Assembly: GCF_000025865.1 (NCBI RefSeq)
Contig: NC_014002.1
Span: 1,488,001 to 1,552,000 of the forward strand
Direction of reading: 5' to 3'
Origin: Methanohalophilus mahii DSM 5219
Lineage (GTDB): Archaea; Halobacteriota; Methanosarcinia; Methanosarcinales; Methanosarcinaceae
Length of the DNA: 64,000 nucleotides
This document shows, one piece after another, positions 45,227 to 53,850 of this stretch (position 1 is its first letter; each line of letters starts with the position of its first letter). Position numbers and translations under genes: made by a program. The notes under the pieces were generated by a model that was given only the letters and a program-made list of their open reading frames with translations, was not told the origin of the DNA and did not search any database.

Positions 45227-45715
45227 TTGCAAGATATACTCAAAGATGTAGATGTAGAACTCGAGAACATTAGTACGCTTGAAGAGGCAGTGGAAATGGC
45301 GATTGCTCTGGAAGACCAGGGTTATGATTTCTATCTTGAAAGAGCCAAACTTTCCGGCAATCCCGGGGCAAAGAAAACCTATGAGTTTCTTGCCGAGGAA
45401 GAAAAACATCATGCCCAGTATCTTCACAAATTCCTTGAAGGAAAAGAAGTCGAAATACCTGAATCCAGAATCCCTGATTTCCGGGGATCTTTGAATGTGG
45501 AATTCACAGAAAACAATCTGGAAGAGATTGGCATTATGCTTGGTGCACTGCGTTTTGAAAGAAAGAGTGAATATTTCTACCATGAACTCGAAAAGAAAAC
45601 CACCGACAGGGCAGAACAGGAATTTTTCAGCAAGATTGCCAAAGTTGAGCGTGGCCACTATGAACTCATTGATAGTTTGCTGGATGAAGCCACCGGTTTC
45701 AGGATGCAGACATAA
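45227..45715 (+). CDS. Rubrerythrin-like diiron (ferritin-like) protein
   Basis: With TTG 45227 as start the protein has 162 residues and forms a four-helix ferritin-like fold with the repeating carboxylate motifs AIALEDQGYDFYL, FLAEEEKHHAQYL, LRFERKSEYFYHEL and IAKVERGHYELIDSL. There is no C-terminal rubredoxin domain, so it resembles short rubrerythrin or erythrin forms. Such proteins reduce hydrogen peroxide or store iron. The next gene encodes FprA, nine bases after the stop, and the two probably act together against oxygen. Confidence 0.85.
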   Translation: MQDILKDVDVELENISTLEEAVEMAIALEDQGYDFYLERAKLSGNPGAKKTYEFLAEEEKHHAQYLHKFLEGKEVEIPESRIPDFRGSLNVEFTENNLEEIGIMLGALRFERKSEYFYHELEKKTTDRAEQEFFSKIAKVERGHYELIDSLLDEATGFRMQT

Positions 45716-45733
45716 GTTTGGCAGGTGAATTTT

Positions 45734-46936
45734 GTGGATACTCCCGAAGAGCCACTTGAAATTGCCAAAGGGGTTTACTGGGTTGGCGTAATCGACTGGA
45801 ACCTGCGGGATTTCCACGGTTATGAGACTCCCAGGGGTGGCACATATAATGCTTATCTTATAGTCGATGAAAAGATCACCCTCATAGACACTGTAAAAGC
45901 ATCCTTTGCAGACGAGATGATCGAAAGGATCAGCAGGATAGTGGACCCTGCAAAGATCGATTATATCGTGGCCAATCATGTGGAGATGGACCATTCCAGT
46001 GCCCTGCCAAGGATACTGGAAGTTGCTCCGAATGCCAGGATATTTGCTACCGAGAGGGGCAAAACCGGACTCAATGAATATTATGCCGAATCCGGGTGTA
46101 GTGGCTGGAACTTTGAGACCGTGAAAACCGGGGACGAATTAAACACCGGCAAAAGGACCCTGATGTTTATTGAAGCAGTCATGCTCCACTGGCCTGACAG
46201 CATGCAGACTTACCTCAAAGAGGATAATATTCTCTTTTCCAATGATGCATTTGGCCAGCATATTGCCACTTCAAAGAGGTTCGATGATCAGGTAGAAGAC
46301 GTCATGGAAGATGCCGCTATTTATTTTGCCAATATACTGACACCCTTTTCATCCCGAATACTCAAACATCTTGAAACTGTCGGGAAACTAGGATTACAGA
46401 TCGACATGATAGCTCCTTCCCACGGTGTTATCTGGCGCAGTGATCCGCAAAGGATAATTGATGCCTATGCAAAATGGGCTTCTGGGGCAAGTGAGCAAAA
46501 GGTGCTTGTTATCTATGATTCAATGTGGGGCAGCACAGAGATGATGGCAAAAGCAATTGCAGAAGGAGTACGGGCATCAGGCACTGATGTTGGCCTGTTC
46601 CACCTGCGTAAAAATGACTGGAGCATGCTCATCAAGGAATTAATGGAATGCCGGGTCTTTGCCCTTGGATGTCCCACAATGCACAATGGGATGTTCTTCA
46701 CAATGGGTGGTTTCCTGACGTACCTGAAAGGTTTGCGCCCAAAAGACAAAAAAGTATCATTCTTCGGGTCCTATGGCTGGGGTGGCGGTGCAATCAGGCA
46801 GATGGAAGAGGCACTCAAGAATACCAAAATGGAATTTGTGGAAGACCCCTATAAAGTGAAATTCAGACCTGAAAAACAAGATTTAGAGGGATGCAGGCAA
46901 CTGGGAATAAAACTGGGTGAAATCGCCCGGTCCTGA
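45734..46936 (+). CDS. fprA: A-type flavoprotein FprA (F420H2 oxidase / diiron flavoprotein)
   Basis: I prefer GTG 45734, five bases after GGTGA (a GTG at 45725 is in frame), giving 400 residues. The metallo-beta-lactamase domain has the diiron ligands in NHVEMDHSSALPRI, a further His in EAVMLHWPDSM and APSHGVIWR. The flavodoxin domain starts at KVLVIYDSMWGSTEMMAKAIAEG. In methanogens this enzyme reduces O2 to water with F420H2; related proteins reduce NO. Its neighbours are rubrerythrin-like and FTR genes. Confidence 0.93.
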   Translation: MDTPEEPLEIAKGVYWVGVIDWNLRDFHGYETPRGGTYNAYLIVDEKITLIDTVKASFADEMIERISRIVDPAKIDYIVANHVEMDHSSALPRILEVAPNARIFATERGKTGLNEYYAESGCSGWNFETVKTGDELNTGKRTLMFIEAVMLHWPDSMQTYLKEDNILFSNDAFGQHIATSKRFDDQVEDVMEDAAIYFANILTPFSSRILKHLETVGKLGLQIDMIAPSHGVIWRSDPQRIIDAYAKWASGASEQKVLVIYDSMWGSTEMMAKAIAEGVRASGTDVGLFHLRKNDWSMLIKELMECRVFALGCPTMHNGMFFTMGGFLTYLKGLRPKDKKVSFFGSYGWGGGAIRQMEEALKNTKMEFVEDPYKVKFRPEKQDLEGCRQLGIKLGEIARS

Positions 46937-46989
46937 TTGTGCCCAAATATTTTTATTTATATTGAACAAAGACTACAAGGAGTGATATA

Positions 46990-47265
46990 ATGAAATTCGA
47001 AGATGAACTTGAGATGGAATTCTATGAACGTTCCAAGAAAAACGCCGAAACTACTGGATACAGACTTAATTCGGACTATGATGTAATCACCACAGCGGTG
47101 AAAAATATCGCTAACAATAAACGCCAGTATGGTGAATGGTATTGCTTCTGCCAGAAAAGAACAGGGGATAAAGAAAAAGATAAGAAGATAATCTGTCCTT
47201 GTGCACGCCGTTCCCGCGATGTCGAGACACGCGGTGCATGCAAGTGTGGATTGTACATTAAGTAA
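46990..47265 (+). CDS. Ferredoxin-thioredoxin reductase catalytic-subunit family protein
   Basis: The 91-residue protein has the FTR-beta motifs WYCFCQ, IICPCARR and GACKCGLY, which supply a 4Fe-4S cluster and an adjacent redox-active disulfide. In methanogens such proteins reduce thioredoxins with ferredoxin electrons. It starts behind AAGGAG and ends the oxidative-stress run. An inverted repeat with a T-rich tail follows at 47281-47340. Confidence 0.9.
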   Translation: MKFEDELEMEFYERSKKNAETTGYRLNSDYDVITTAVKNIANNKRQYGEWYCFCQKRTGDKEKDKKIICPCARRSRDVETRGACKCGLYIK

Positions 47266-47690
47266 TAAAATATTAGAAAATTGCAAGTATGAACAGATCA
47301 TAATTGAACTACCTGTTTGATCTTGCAATATTTCTGCTTTTTATGATTGTTACCTAATCGGCTTTTACATGTACATTTTTAGTTCTTCGGGGAATTTCAC
47401 AGAGCGGTTATCAGGCATATCTGGAGCTGACAAAAGCAAGTTGTTTCCTGATTCATAAAAATTTCAACCTTACTGGCAATTGCTGTTTGAGTACTCACAA
47501 TATTTCGCTATAAACAGACATTATTCCTGACTCATAATAAGGTAGAAAGTCTGAATGAGTGTGGAAAAATAAACTGTTTATGATGGTTAGATATATTTAT
47601 ATGGGTGGTTCAATCTAAAGTCAGTGTTTACCGACGATTGTCAAACTCATCGGTGTATTACATTATTGTTATCACATGGAGAATATTAAT
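47266..47690. other. Intergenic region between FTR and serA
   Basis: About 425 bases with no ORF. TTGCAAG at 47281-47287 pairs with CTTGCAA at 47322-47328, followed by TATTTCTGCTTTTT, a probable terminator for the upstream run. AGATATATTTATATGG near 47587-47602 is a TATA region that would start serA transcription near 47625. I see nothing else. Confidence 0.55.
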
Positions 47691-49262
47691 ATGAAGGTAC
47701 TAGTCAGTGATTCGTTATCAGAGGAAGGAGTGGCAAAACTTGAAGAACATTTTGATGTGGAGGTTTCAACAGGTCTTTCCGAGGATGAGCTTGTTGAGAA
47801 GATAGGAGATTTTGACGCCCTTGTAATACGCAGTGGAACACAGGTTACTGCCAGAGTAATAGAAGCCGCGGATAAACTCAAGATTGTGGGGCGTGCAGGA
47901 GTAGGAGTGGATAATATCGATATTCCTGCAGCTACAGAGAAGGGAATCATTGTAGTGAATGCACCGGAAGGAAACATGCTTTCAGCTGCGGAACATACAA
48001 TAGCAATGATGCTTTCAATGGCACGCAACATTCCGCAGGCAACTGCTTCACTTAAAGCAGGCAAATGGGAACGCAAGAAATTTTTAGGTGTCGAAGTAAA
48101 TGGAAAGACCCTTGGAGTGATAGGCCTTGGCAGGATTGGTGCTGAAGTGGCCAAAAGAGCGCAGGGACTTGAAATGAATATCCTTGCCTATGACCCGTTT
48201 GTAAACGAAGACAGGGCAAAAGAACTGGGTGTGGAACTGGCATCTGTAAAAGACATTGCAAAACGTGCCGATTTCATTACCGTACATACACCACTGACTA
48301 AGGAAACCCGCAATATTCTCGATACTGAAGAATTTGATCTGATGAAGCCTACTGCAAGGGTAATTAATTGTGCCCGTGGCGGAATCATCAATGAAGATGC
48401 ACTTGGAAAGGCTCTTAAAGATAATAAGATCGCAGGTGCTGCCATAGATGTCTTTACAAATGAACCACCTGTAAACTGTTCTTTTGTTGGATTGGAAAAT
48501 GCTGTTGTCACCCCTCATCTTGGTGCATCTACCGAAGAGGCACAGGTCAATGTGGCCGTATCCGTAGCAGAAGAAGTAATATCTGTATTAAATGGCGGAC
48601 CCGCCCGCAGCACTATCAATATCCCCTCCATTAAACCGGAAATAATGTCCACCATCCGTCCGTATCTTGAACTTGCAGAGACCCTGGGAAGTGCAGTATC
48701 CCAGCTTATGGACGGCAACTATGAAAAAGTGGAAATTGCCTATAAGGGAGATGTTGCCGGCAAGGATACCCGACATCTTACACTTGCAGCCCTCAAAGGT
48801 GTGCTGAAGACCATAATGGGTGCTTCTGTAAATTATGTAAATGCTCCTTCTATTGCTAAATCCCGGGACATTGAGGTCGTGGAAAGTAAATCCGAAAGAG
48901 TAGAAGAATACACATCCAGCGTAACGATCAAACTCAGCAAGGATTCAATTTCCAAGAGTATTACCGGTACGGTTGTTGAGGATGACCTGAGGATAATCAT
49001 GATCGACGGGCAGCGGGTAGACCTTGCACCTTCCGGTTACATGATCGTTTCCAACCACATCAACAGGCCCAATGTAATCGGCCCCTGCTGCATGATACTG
49101 GGAGATCATGAGATCAATATTTCCGGCATGCAGGTCGGCCGTGTCCAAATATGCGGGAAGACCATTATGGCACTGAATGTGGATTCCGAAGTATCAGAGG
49201 ATATCCTGGAACAAATTCGCCACGTTGATGGTATTATAGATGCCAAACTGGTGTCCCTCTAA
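47691..49262 (+). CDS. serA: D-3-phosphoglycerate dehydrogenase SerA
   Basis: ATG 47691 is eight bases after GGAG and gives 523 residues beginning MKVLVSDSLSEEGVAKL. The NAD domain has TLGVIGLGRIGAEVAKRAQ and the active-site segment INCARGGIINEDALGKAL, with the catalytic His in VVTPHLGASTEEAQ. An intervening allosteric substrate-binding domain and a C-terminal ACT domain (FIVSNHINRPNVIG-like segment, here MIVSNHINRPNVIGPC) follow, as in long archaeal and Mycobacterium-type enzymes. It starts serine synthesis from 3-phosphoglycerate. Confidence 0.95.
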   Translation: MKVLVSDSLSEEGVAKLEEHFDVEVSTGLSEDELVEKIGDFDALVIRSGTQVTARVIEAADKLKIVGRAGVGVDNIDIPAATEKGIIVVNAPEGNMLSAAEHTIAMMLSMARNIPQATASLKAGKWERKKFLGVEVNGKTLGVIGLGRIGAEVAKRAQGLEMNILAYDPFVNEDRAKELGVELASVKDIAKRADFITVHTPLTKETRNILDTEEFDLMKPTARVINCARGGIINEDALGKALKDNKIAGAAIDVFTNEPPVNCSFVGLENAVVTPHLGASTEEAQVNVAVSVAEEVISVLNGGPARSTINIPSIKPEIMSTIRPYLELAETLGSAVSQLMDGNYEKVEIAYKGDVAGKDTRHLTLAALKGVLKTIMGASVNYVNAPSIAKSRDIEVVESKSERVEEYTSSVTIKLSKDSISKSITGTVVEDDLRIIMIDGQRVDLAPSGYMIVSNHINRPNVIGPCCMILGDHEINISGMQVGRVQICGKTIMALNVDSEVSEDILEQIRHVDGIIDAKLVSL

Positions 49263-49286
49263 GTAAAATCGAATTGATCCAAAAAC

Positions 49287-49769
49287 ATGATGAAGAAAAG
49301 GATTTACCACCGGTTCCCGCGCAGGGAGGTTCAGTTTGAACAAAAGAACCGCTATTATGCGGATTTGCCCTATCTTGTAAAAGTAATGGCTAATACGGAT
49401 GGCAGATTCGGCATGTTCGTTACCGAATCTGTTACAAGAAGAGGTTACCGAATACAGGCAAAACGTGAAATCAAAGTTGAAATCGTCATGAATGGTATTG
49501 ATTTTTCATCATTGAATTATCGTAATGCTGATTCGGTTGTTGGCACAATTGAACCGGAAGGGATGGTGGATTTCCGTATCTCACTGAAATACAGTTACCT
49601 TGATGGCGAATATAGCAGGGTTCCTTTCAAGGGTGACGTCTTCCTGGTAAGGGCAATTCTTGAAGGGGATGTCCTTACTCTTCGTATCAATCATATTGAT
49701 GGGCCCGGCAGAACCGAATGTGGGAGAATTGCTGATACAATCGTTGATGAATTAAGACGTGGCTCCTGA
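49287..49769 (+). CDS. Archaeal hypothetical protein
   Basis: The 160-residue basic protein begins MMKKRIYHRFPRREVQFEQ and contains YYADLPYLVKVMANTDGRFGMFVTESVTRRGYRIQAKREIKVEI and ends in IADTIVDELRRGS. The alternation of short beta strands suggests a small beta-rich fold. I recognise no family. Its last base is the first base of the next gene's ATG, so the two are translationally coupled and probably co-function. Conservation with that partner would be the best clue. Confidence 0.65.
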   Translation: MMKKRIYHRFPRREVQFEQKNRYYADLPYLVKVMANTDGRFGMFVTESVTRRGYRIQAKREIKVEIVMNGIDFSSLNYRNADSVVGTIEPEGMVDFRISLKYSYLDGEYSRVPFKGDVFLVRAILEGDVLTLRINHIDGPGRTECGRIADTIVDELRRGS

Positions 49770-50233
49770 TGGATGAATTGAAGTGTGTGGTAGCGGGCCC
49801 CTTCAAAAGGAATGAAGGCGGTTCGATGCTACCACAGGATTTTGAATTTTCCCTCTCCTTCGACCTTAAATGGATGACACCCGAACAGGCATCCAAAATA
49901 CTGGATATTGCTTTGAATTCTCATCTACTTTATGTGGAAGACGAACAATTACACCCTGCATTTGATCCATCGACAGTTGATATCCCGAGAGGATTCATCC
50001 CTTCAAAAGATATCCTGCACCAGATAACCCTTGTTGATCAGATTCTGGAATACATCGCATCCTGCAGTAATATGGACCTAAAACAGGTTGTATCTCTTGT
50101 GAATAATCGGCATGAGAATCTTTCAGGCATGGTGGATGTTGAAGTTGCCGCCCTTATTATCGGAAGAGAGCTTGGTTGTGATTTGGACAAATTCTATGAA
50201 AGGGTCCTGCAGAACGTTTCAAGTAACGGTTGA
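49769..50233 (+). CDS. DUF2240 family protein
   Basis: The 154-residue protein matches the archaeal DUF2240 family: LKCVVAGPFKRNEGGSMLPQDFEFSLSFDLKWMTPEQASKIL, then VDIPRGFIPSKDIL and a helical C-terminal part with EVAALIIGRELGCDLD. No catalytic residues are apparent. The middle segment looks like a helix-turn-helix-like module, so nucleic-acid binding is possible but not shown. It is coupled to the preceding gene and precedes the ribosomal protein operon. Confidence 0.72.
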   Translation: MDELKCVVAGPFKRNEGGSMLPQDFEFSLSFDLKWMTPEQASKILDIALNSHLLYVEDEQLHPAFDPSTVDIPRGFIPSKDILHQITLVDQILEYIASCSNMDLKQVVSLVNNRHENLSGMVDVEVAALIIGRELGCDLDKFYERVLQNVSSNG

Positions 50234-50348
50234 CTAATGCACAATCTTTATCTATTAGTAATTTAATTACACCCCACACTCCCTATCTATTCACCATGTT
50301 CGAACGCAAATTGTGCGTGAGTGAGAGATATTCTTGCAGAGGGACATC

Positions 50349-50729
50349 ATGAGTAAAAAAACACAAAACAAAATTGAAAGGAAATCAGATCCTAGGGTTC
50401 CTTCTCTGATCGTCAGCCTTAAGGAACAGGCACGTCAGGAAGATGCTGCGATCTGGAGAGATATAGCCAGAAGACTTGAAAAACCAAGGAAAAACTATGC
50501 CGAGGTAAACCTGAGTAAACTCAACAGGAACGCCACAGACGACGAAATTGTTCTTGTTCCTGGAAAGGTACTTGGTGCCGGCATTTTGAAACGCTCCGTA
50601 GCTGTTGCAGCGCTTGGTTTCAGTGCATCTGCAAAGGAAAAAATCGCAGAAAATGGTGGCAGATGTATCACTATTGAAGAGATAATGAAAGAAAAACCGG
50701 CAGGCTCCGGTATCAGGATCTTGATCTAA
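50349..50729 (+). CDS. rpl18e: Large-subunit ribosomal protein L18e (eL18)
   Basis: From ATG 50349 the 126-residue protein contains PRVPSLIVSLKEQARQE, ARRLEKPRKNYAEVNLSKLNR and VVPGKVLGAG-like LVPGKVLGAGILKRSV, all typical of archaeal eL18. It is the first gene of the conserved archaeal block L18e-L13-S9-RpoN-RpoK-S2. Confidence 0.95.
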   Translation: MSKKTQNKIERKSDPRVPSLIVSLKEQARQEDAAIWRDIARRLEKPRKNYAEVNLSKLNRNATDDEIVLVPGKVLGAGILKRSVAVAALGFSASAKEKIAENGGRCITIEEIMKEKPAGSGIRILI

Positions 50730-50745
50730 AGGCAGGTGTTCTATA

Positions 50746-51165
50746 ATGACAGTTATCAATGCAGATGGACTTATTATGGGAAGGCTTGCAAGCAAGATTG
50801 CACATAGACTTCTTGCTGGTGAAACCATATCCATAGTCAATGCAGAAAAAGCTATAATCTCTGGTGCAAAAATAGCGACCTACGAAGATTACGAGCACAA
50901 AAGATCCCTTGGAAGCCATGAATTTGGCCCATTTTTCCCAAAAAGGGCAGACAGGATTCTTAAAAGATCTGTCAGAGGAATGCTCCCATATAAAAGAGCA
51001 CGCGGGAAAGATGCTTTATCACGCCTCAGGGTTTATATTGGCATGCCTGAAGAGTTTGAAAATGCTGAATTAGAGGTTGTAGAAGGAACAGATATCGACC
51101 GCCTGAGTACTGCAAAATATATTACCATCGGGGAATTAAGCAGAAAAATGGGTTCGAAATTCTAA
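50746..51165 (+). CDS. rpl13: Large-subunit ribosomal protein L13 (uL13)
   Basis: The 139-residue protein has VINADGLIMGRLASKIAHRLL, VNAEKAIISGAK and RSVRGMLPYKRARGKDALSRLRVY, the archaeal L13 signature. It follows L18e by 16 bases within the same operon. Confidence 0.95.
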   Translation: MTVINADGLIMGRLASKIAHRLLAGETISIVNAEKAIISGAKIATYEDYEHKRSLGSHEFGPFFPKRADRILKRSVRGMLPYKRARGKDALSRLRVYIGMPEEFENAELEVVEGTDIDRLSTAKYITIGELSRKMGSKF

Positions 51166-51177
51166 GGAGAATCATAA

Positions 51178-51582
51178 ATGACCAACAAAGTTTGTAATAC
51201 TTCAGGGAAGAAGAAAACAGCCATTGCTCGCGCAACTGTTCGTAAGGGCGTTGGCAAAACCCGTATTAACAAGAAACCTCTGGAAGTTTTGGAGCCAGAG
51301 TTTGTAAAACTTAAAATAATGGAACCCCTCATGCTTGCTGAAGATGCCGTATCAGGAATTGATATCGATGTAACAGTAAATGGAGGCGGAATCATTGGCC
51401 AGGCAAATGCAGTGCGTACCGCTATTGCAAGGGGTATTGTAGAGTGGACAAATGACACCGCTCTTCGTGATGCATACATGGCATATGACCGCAGTCTTCT
51501 GGTAAACGACTTCAGGCAGAAAGAATCCAAGAAATTTGGTGGACCTGGTGCTCGTGCCAGATACCAGAAATCTTACAGGTGA
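51178..51582 (+). CDS. rps9: Small-subunit ribosomal protein S9 (uS9)
   Basis: The 134-residue protein has [20 protein letters not shown] at the start, [24 protein letters not shown] in the middle, and the C-terminal [19 protein letters not shown] whose last Arg reaches the P-site tRNA in S9 proteins. Confidence 0.96.
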   Translation: MTNKVCNTSGKKKTAIARATVRKGVGKTRINKKPLEVLEPEFVKLKIMEPLMLAEDAVSGIDIDVTVNGGGIIGQANAVRTAIARGIVEWTNDTALRDAYMAYDRSLLVNDFRQKESKKFGGPGARARYQKSYR

Positions 51583-51590
51583 AAGTATAA

Positions 51591-51779
51591 ATGTTACCAG
51601 TTCGCTGTTTCACATGTGGCAAGGTAATTGCAAATAGCTGGGAAGATTACAAAAGGCGGGTTGATCAAGGAGAAGCACCTGCTGCAGTACTTGATGATCT
51701 GGGTATCAGCCGGTACTGTTGCAGACGCATGATCCTTGCACATGTTGAGCTTATCGATGTAGTTGCACCATACCAGTAA
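51591..51779 (+). CDS. rpoN: RNA polymerase subunit N (RpoN/Rpb10)
   Basis: The 62-residue zinc protein starts [20 protein letters not shown] and has [16 protein letters not shown], giving the Rpb10 zinc site (CxxC and CC). It is part of the conserved operon. Its stop codon directly abuts the 5' end of a tRNA-Pro gene. Confidence 0.97.
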   Translation: MLPVRCFTCGKVIANSWEDYKRRVDQGEAPAAVLDDLGISRYCCRRMILAHVELIDVVAPYQ

Positions 51780-51854
51780 GGGACCGTAGGGTAGGCTGGA
51801 CCATCCTTCGGCGTTCGGGACGCCGGTACCTGAGTTCGAATCTCAGCGGTCCCA
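51780..51854 (+). tRNA. tRNA-Pro (anticodon CGG)
   Basis: The acceptor stem GGGACCG pairs with CGGTCCC and the discriminator is A. The D arm is GGGT/ATCC, the anticodon stem CGGCG/CGCCG encloses loop TTCGGGA giving anticodon CGG, and the T arm is CTGAG-TTCGAAT-CTCAG. CCA is not encoded. The gene begins at the base after the rpoN stop, so it is probably excised from the same transcript, as is known for tRNAs inside archaeal ribosomal operons. Confidence 0.93.
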
Positions 51855-51904
51855 TCCTTTTATACTAAAGGAATTGGTAAGTGTATGAATAGTTAGCAAA
51901 CCAC

Positions 51905-51923
51905 ATTCGGAGGGACTCCGAAT
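51905..51923. other. Perfect hairpin between tRNA-Pro and rpoK
   Basis: ATTCGGAG, GGA, CTCCGAAT form an 8-bp stem in the 166-base gap. No strong T-run follows directly. It may be a processing or attenuation element separating the rpoN-tRNA transcript from rpoK-rpsB. Confidence 0.55.
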
Positions 51924-52020
51924 ATCCCTATATTTCCGATTAATATTGATAAATGGACTTTTCTAGATCCAGTAAATCCCACGTCATCCATCCTATTGTA
52001 ACTTCTGCCAGGGTGATTAA

Positions 52021-52203
52021 TTGAGCAATGAGAAATTTACAAAGTATGAACGTGCGAGGATCATTGGAGCCAGATCCCTACAGATTGCAATGGAAGCTCC
52101 TGTGCTGATTGATATCGACAGCAATGATTCCTTACAAATCGCTAAGGTTGAATTTGAAAAGGGTGTCATCCCTATTACAGTAAAAAGAGATATTTCATCA
52201 TGA
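52021..52203 (+). CDS. rpoK: RNA polymerase subunit K (RpoK/Rpb6)
   Basis: The start is TTG 52021 behind GGTGA. The 60-residue protein has [25 protein letters not shown] and PITVKRDI, the Rpb6/omega core that clamps the RNA polymerase assembly. It precedes S2 as in most archaea; the enolase gene often found between them is absent here. Confidence 0.95.
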   Translation: MSNEKFTKYERARIIGARSLQIAMEAPVLIDIDSNDSLQIAKVEFEKGVIPITVKRDISS

Positions 52204-52213
52204 GGTGAATTTT

Positions 52214-52942
52214 ATGGAAGAAGATCAGGTTATTGAAGAAACATTAGATGAACAGATTGAACAAAAGGTGGAGGAGGCCCCTGTAGAAGCAGAGACTCCA
52301 ACTGTCGAAACTACAAAAGAGGAAACAACACAAGCAGATGATCCGGAAGGTCCGGCACCGGATTCAACTTCCCTTGTTCCGATAGACGAGTATCTTGCAT
52401 CCGGAGTACACATCGGTACCCAGCAGAAGACACAGGATATGATGAAATTCGTATATCGTGTGCGTACAGATGGTCTTTATGTCCTGGATATTCAGGCTAC
52501 AGACAGCAGAATAAGACAGGTATCCCATTTCCTCTCAAAATATGATCCTGCAAAAATCCTGGTCGTATCCGCAAGGCAGTACGGTCAGTTCCCTGCCAAA
52601 ATGTTCTCCAAAGCAATCGGGGCAAAGTCAATGGTAGGACGTTTCATCCCGGGTACCCTAACCAATCCTTCAATTGAAGGATTCTTCGAGCCCGATGCAA
52701 TAATGGTAACAGACCCTGCCGGGGATGCCCAGGTAATCAAAGAAGCTGTCAACATCGGAATTCCCGTTATAGGACTTTGTGATACCAATAACATGATATC
52801 AAATGTTGATCTGGTAATTCCGACAAACAATAAGGGACGTAAAGCACTTTCCCTCATATACTGGCTTCTTGCAAGGGAAATCTCAAAAGAAAAGGGCATT
52901 CCATTCAATTATACCATGGAAGATTTCGAAGCAGGCCTGTAA
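52214..52942 (+). CDS. rpsB: Small-subunit ribosomal protein S2 (uS2)
   Basis: ATG 52214 behind GGTGA gives 242 residues. The first 55 are very acidic ([18 protein letters not shown] and on), an extension before the conserved core starting [18 protein letters not shown]. The core has [35 protein letters not shown] and [12 protein letters not shown]. Acidic extensions on ribosomal proteins occur in halotolerant or halophilic archaea. Confidence 0.95.
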   Translation: MEEDQVIEETLDEQIEQKVEEAPVEAETPTVETTKEETTQADDPEGPAPDSTSLVPIDEYLASGVHIGTQQKTQDMMKFVYRVRTDGLYVLDIQATDSRIRQVSHFLSKYDPAKILVVSARQYGQFPAKMFSKAIGAKSMVGRFIPGTLTNPSIEGFFEPDAIMVTDPAGDAQVIKEAVNIGIPVIGLCDTNNMISNVDLVIPTNNKGRKALSLIYWLLAREISKEKGIPFNYTMEDFEAGL

Positions 52943-53027
52943 GTCTCCCGGTTAATTCCGGGACTTACTTCCCCCACCCATATTACTTATATAATTATTC
53001 CCTCCTATCAATAAGAGGGGTATTATT

Positions 53028-53825
53028 ATGAGACAGCCAACAGTAGCAGGCCAGTTCTATCCTCTGGGTATCAAACCCCTTAAGAAAGAGCTGGGCCATT
53101 GTTTCAGGGATTTGGAATTGAGCAGCGAAGATGCATATGGTATAGTTGTTCCTCATGCAGGTTACATGTTTTCAGGCCCGGTGGCGGCTTATGCCTATTC
53201 TAAGTTGCCAAAGGCAGATACCTATGTGATATTCGGTCCCAATCATACGGGATATGGCTCTGCAGTGGCACTATCAACTCAAGCCTGGTCCACTCCACTG
53301 GGAGATGTGGAAGCCGATGAGAAAATGGGAGAAATGCTTGCTGGATCAATAATCGATATGGATGAAATTGCTCATATGTATGAGCATTCAATCGAGGTCC
53401 AGTTGCCTTTCCTGCAATATCGTTTCGGTGATTCATTCAAAATTCTTCCAATCTGCATGGGTTTGCAGGATATAGATACTGCCCGGGAAGTCGGTTTGGA
53501 AGTTGCAAAAGCTGCGGAGAAAACCGGTAAGAAAGTGGTGTTTATCGCATCAAGTGATTTTACCCATTACCAGCCACATGAGACCGCAAAAGAGACGGAC
53601 ATGTATCTGATAGATGCCCTGCTAAATATGGATGTAGAGGAATTTGACCGCAGACGAGAGGAACGTTCCGCAACTGCATGTGGATATGGGCCCATTATAG
53701 CGATGTATACTGCAGCAGAATATATGGGAGCAAACACTGCAGAATTACTAAAATATGCTACAAGCGGAGATATGACCGGTGATTATTCAGCAGTTGTTGG
53801 ATATGCAGCCATACTCGTGAAATGA
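53028..53825 (+). CDS. MEMO1 family protein (AmmeMemoRadiSam component B)
   Basis: The 265-residue protein starts MRQPTVAGQFYPLG and contains GIVVPHAGYMFSGPVAAYAY, EHSIEVQLPFLQ and FIASSDFTHYQPHE, the conserved His/Asp/Cys cavity of MEMO proteins, related to dioxygenases. It belongs with AMMECR1 and a radical SAM enzyme to the AmmeMemoRadiSam set; the radical SAM member is present at the right edge of the window. The biological role is unsettled. It precedes the isoprenoid genes as in other methanogens. Confidence 0.9.
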   Translation: MRQPTVAGQFYPLGIKPLKKELGHCFRDLELSSEDAYGIVVPHAGYMFSGPVAAYAYSKLPKADTYVIFGPNHTGYGSAVALSTQAWSTPLGDVEADEKMGEMLAGSIIDMDEIAHMYEHSIEVQLPFLQYRFGDSFKILPICMGLQDIDTAREVGLEVAKAAEKTGKKVVFIASSDFTHYQPHETAKETDMYLIDALLNMDVEEFDRRREERSATACGYGPIIAMYTAAEYMGANTAELLKYATSGDMTGDYSAVVGYAAILVK

Positions 53826-53850
53826 TCCAATAAAGGGAAAAAGAGTTCGT

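Noticed and set aside
45173-45994. Minus-strand 273-codon ORF
   Set aside because: It is opposite the rubrerythrin-like and fprA genes, has no family features, and its composition is that of an antisense reading.
50300-50340. TTCGAAC sequence considered as a tRNA T-loop
   Set aside because: No flanking T stem, acceptor stem or anticodon arm can be formed.
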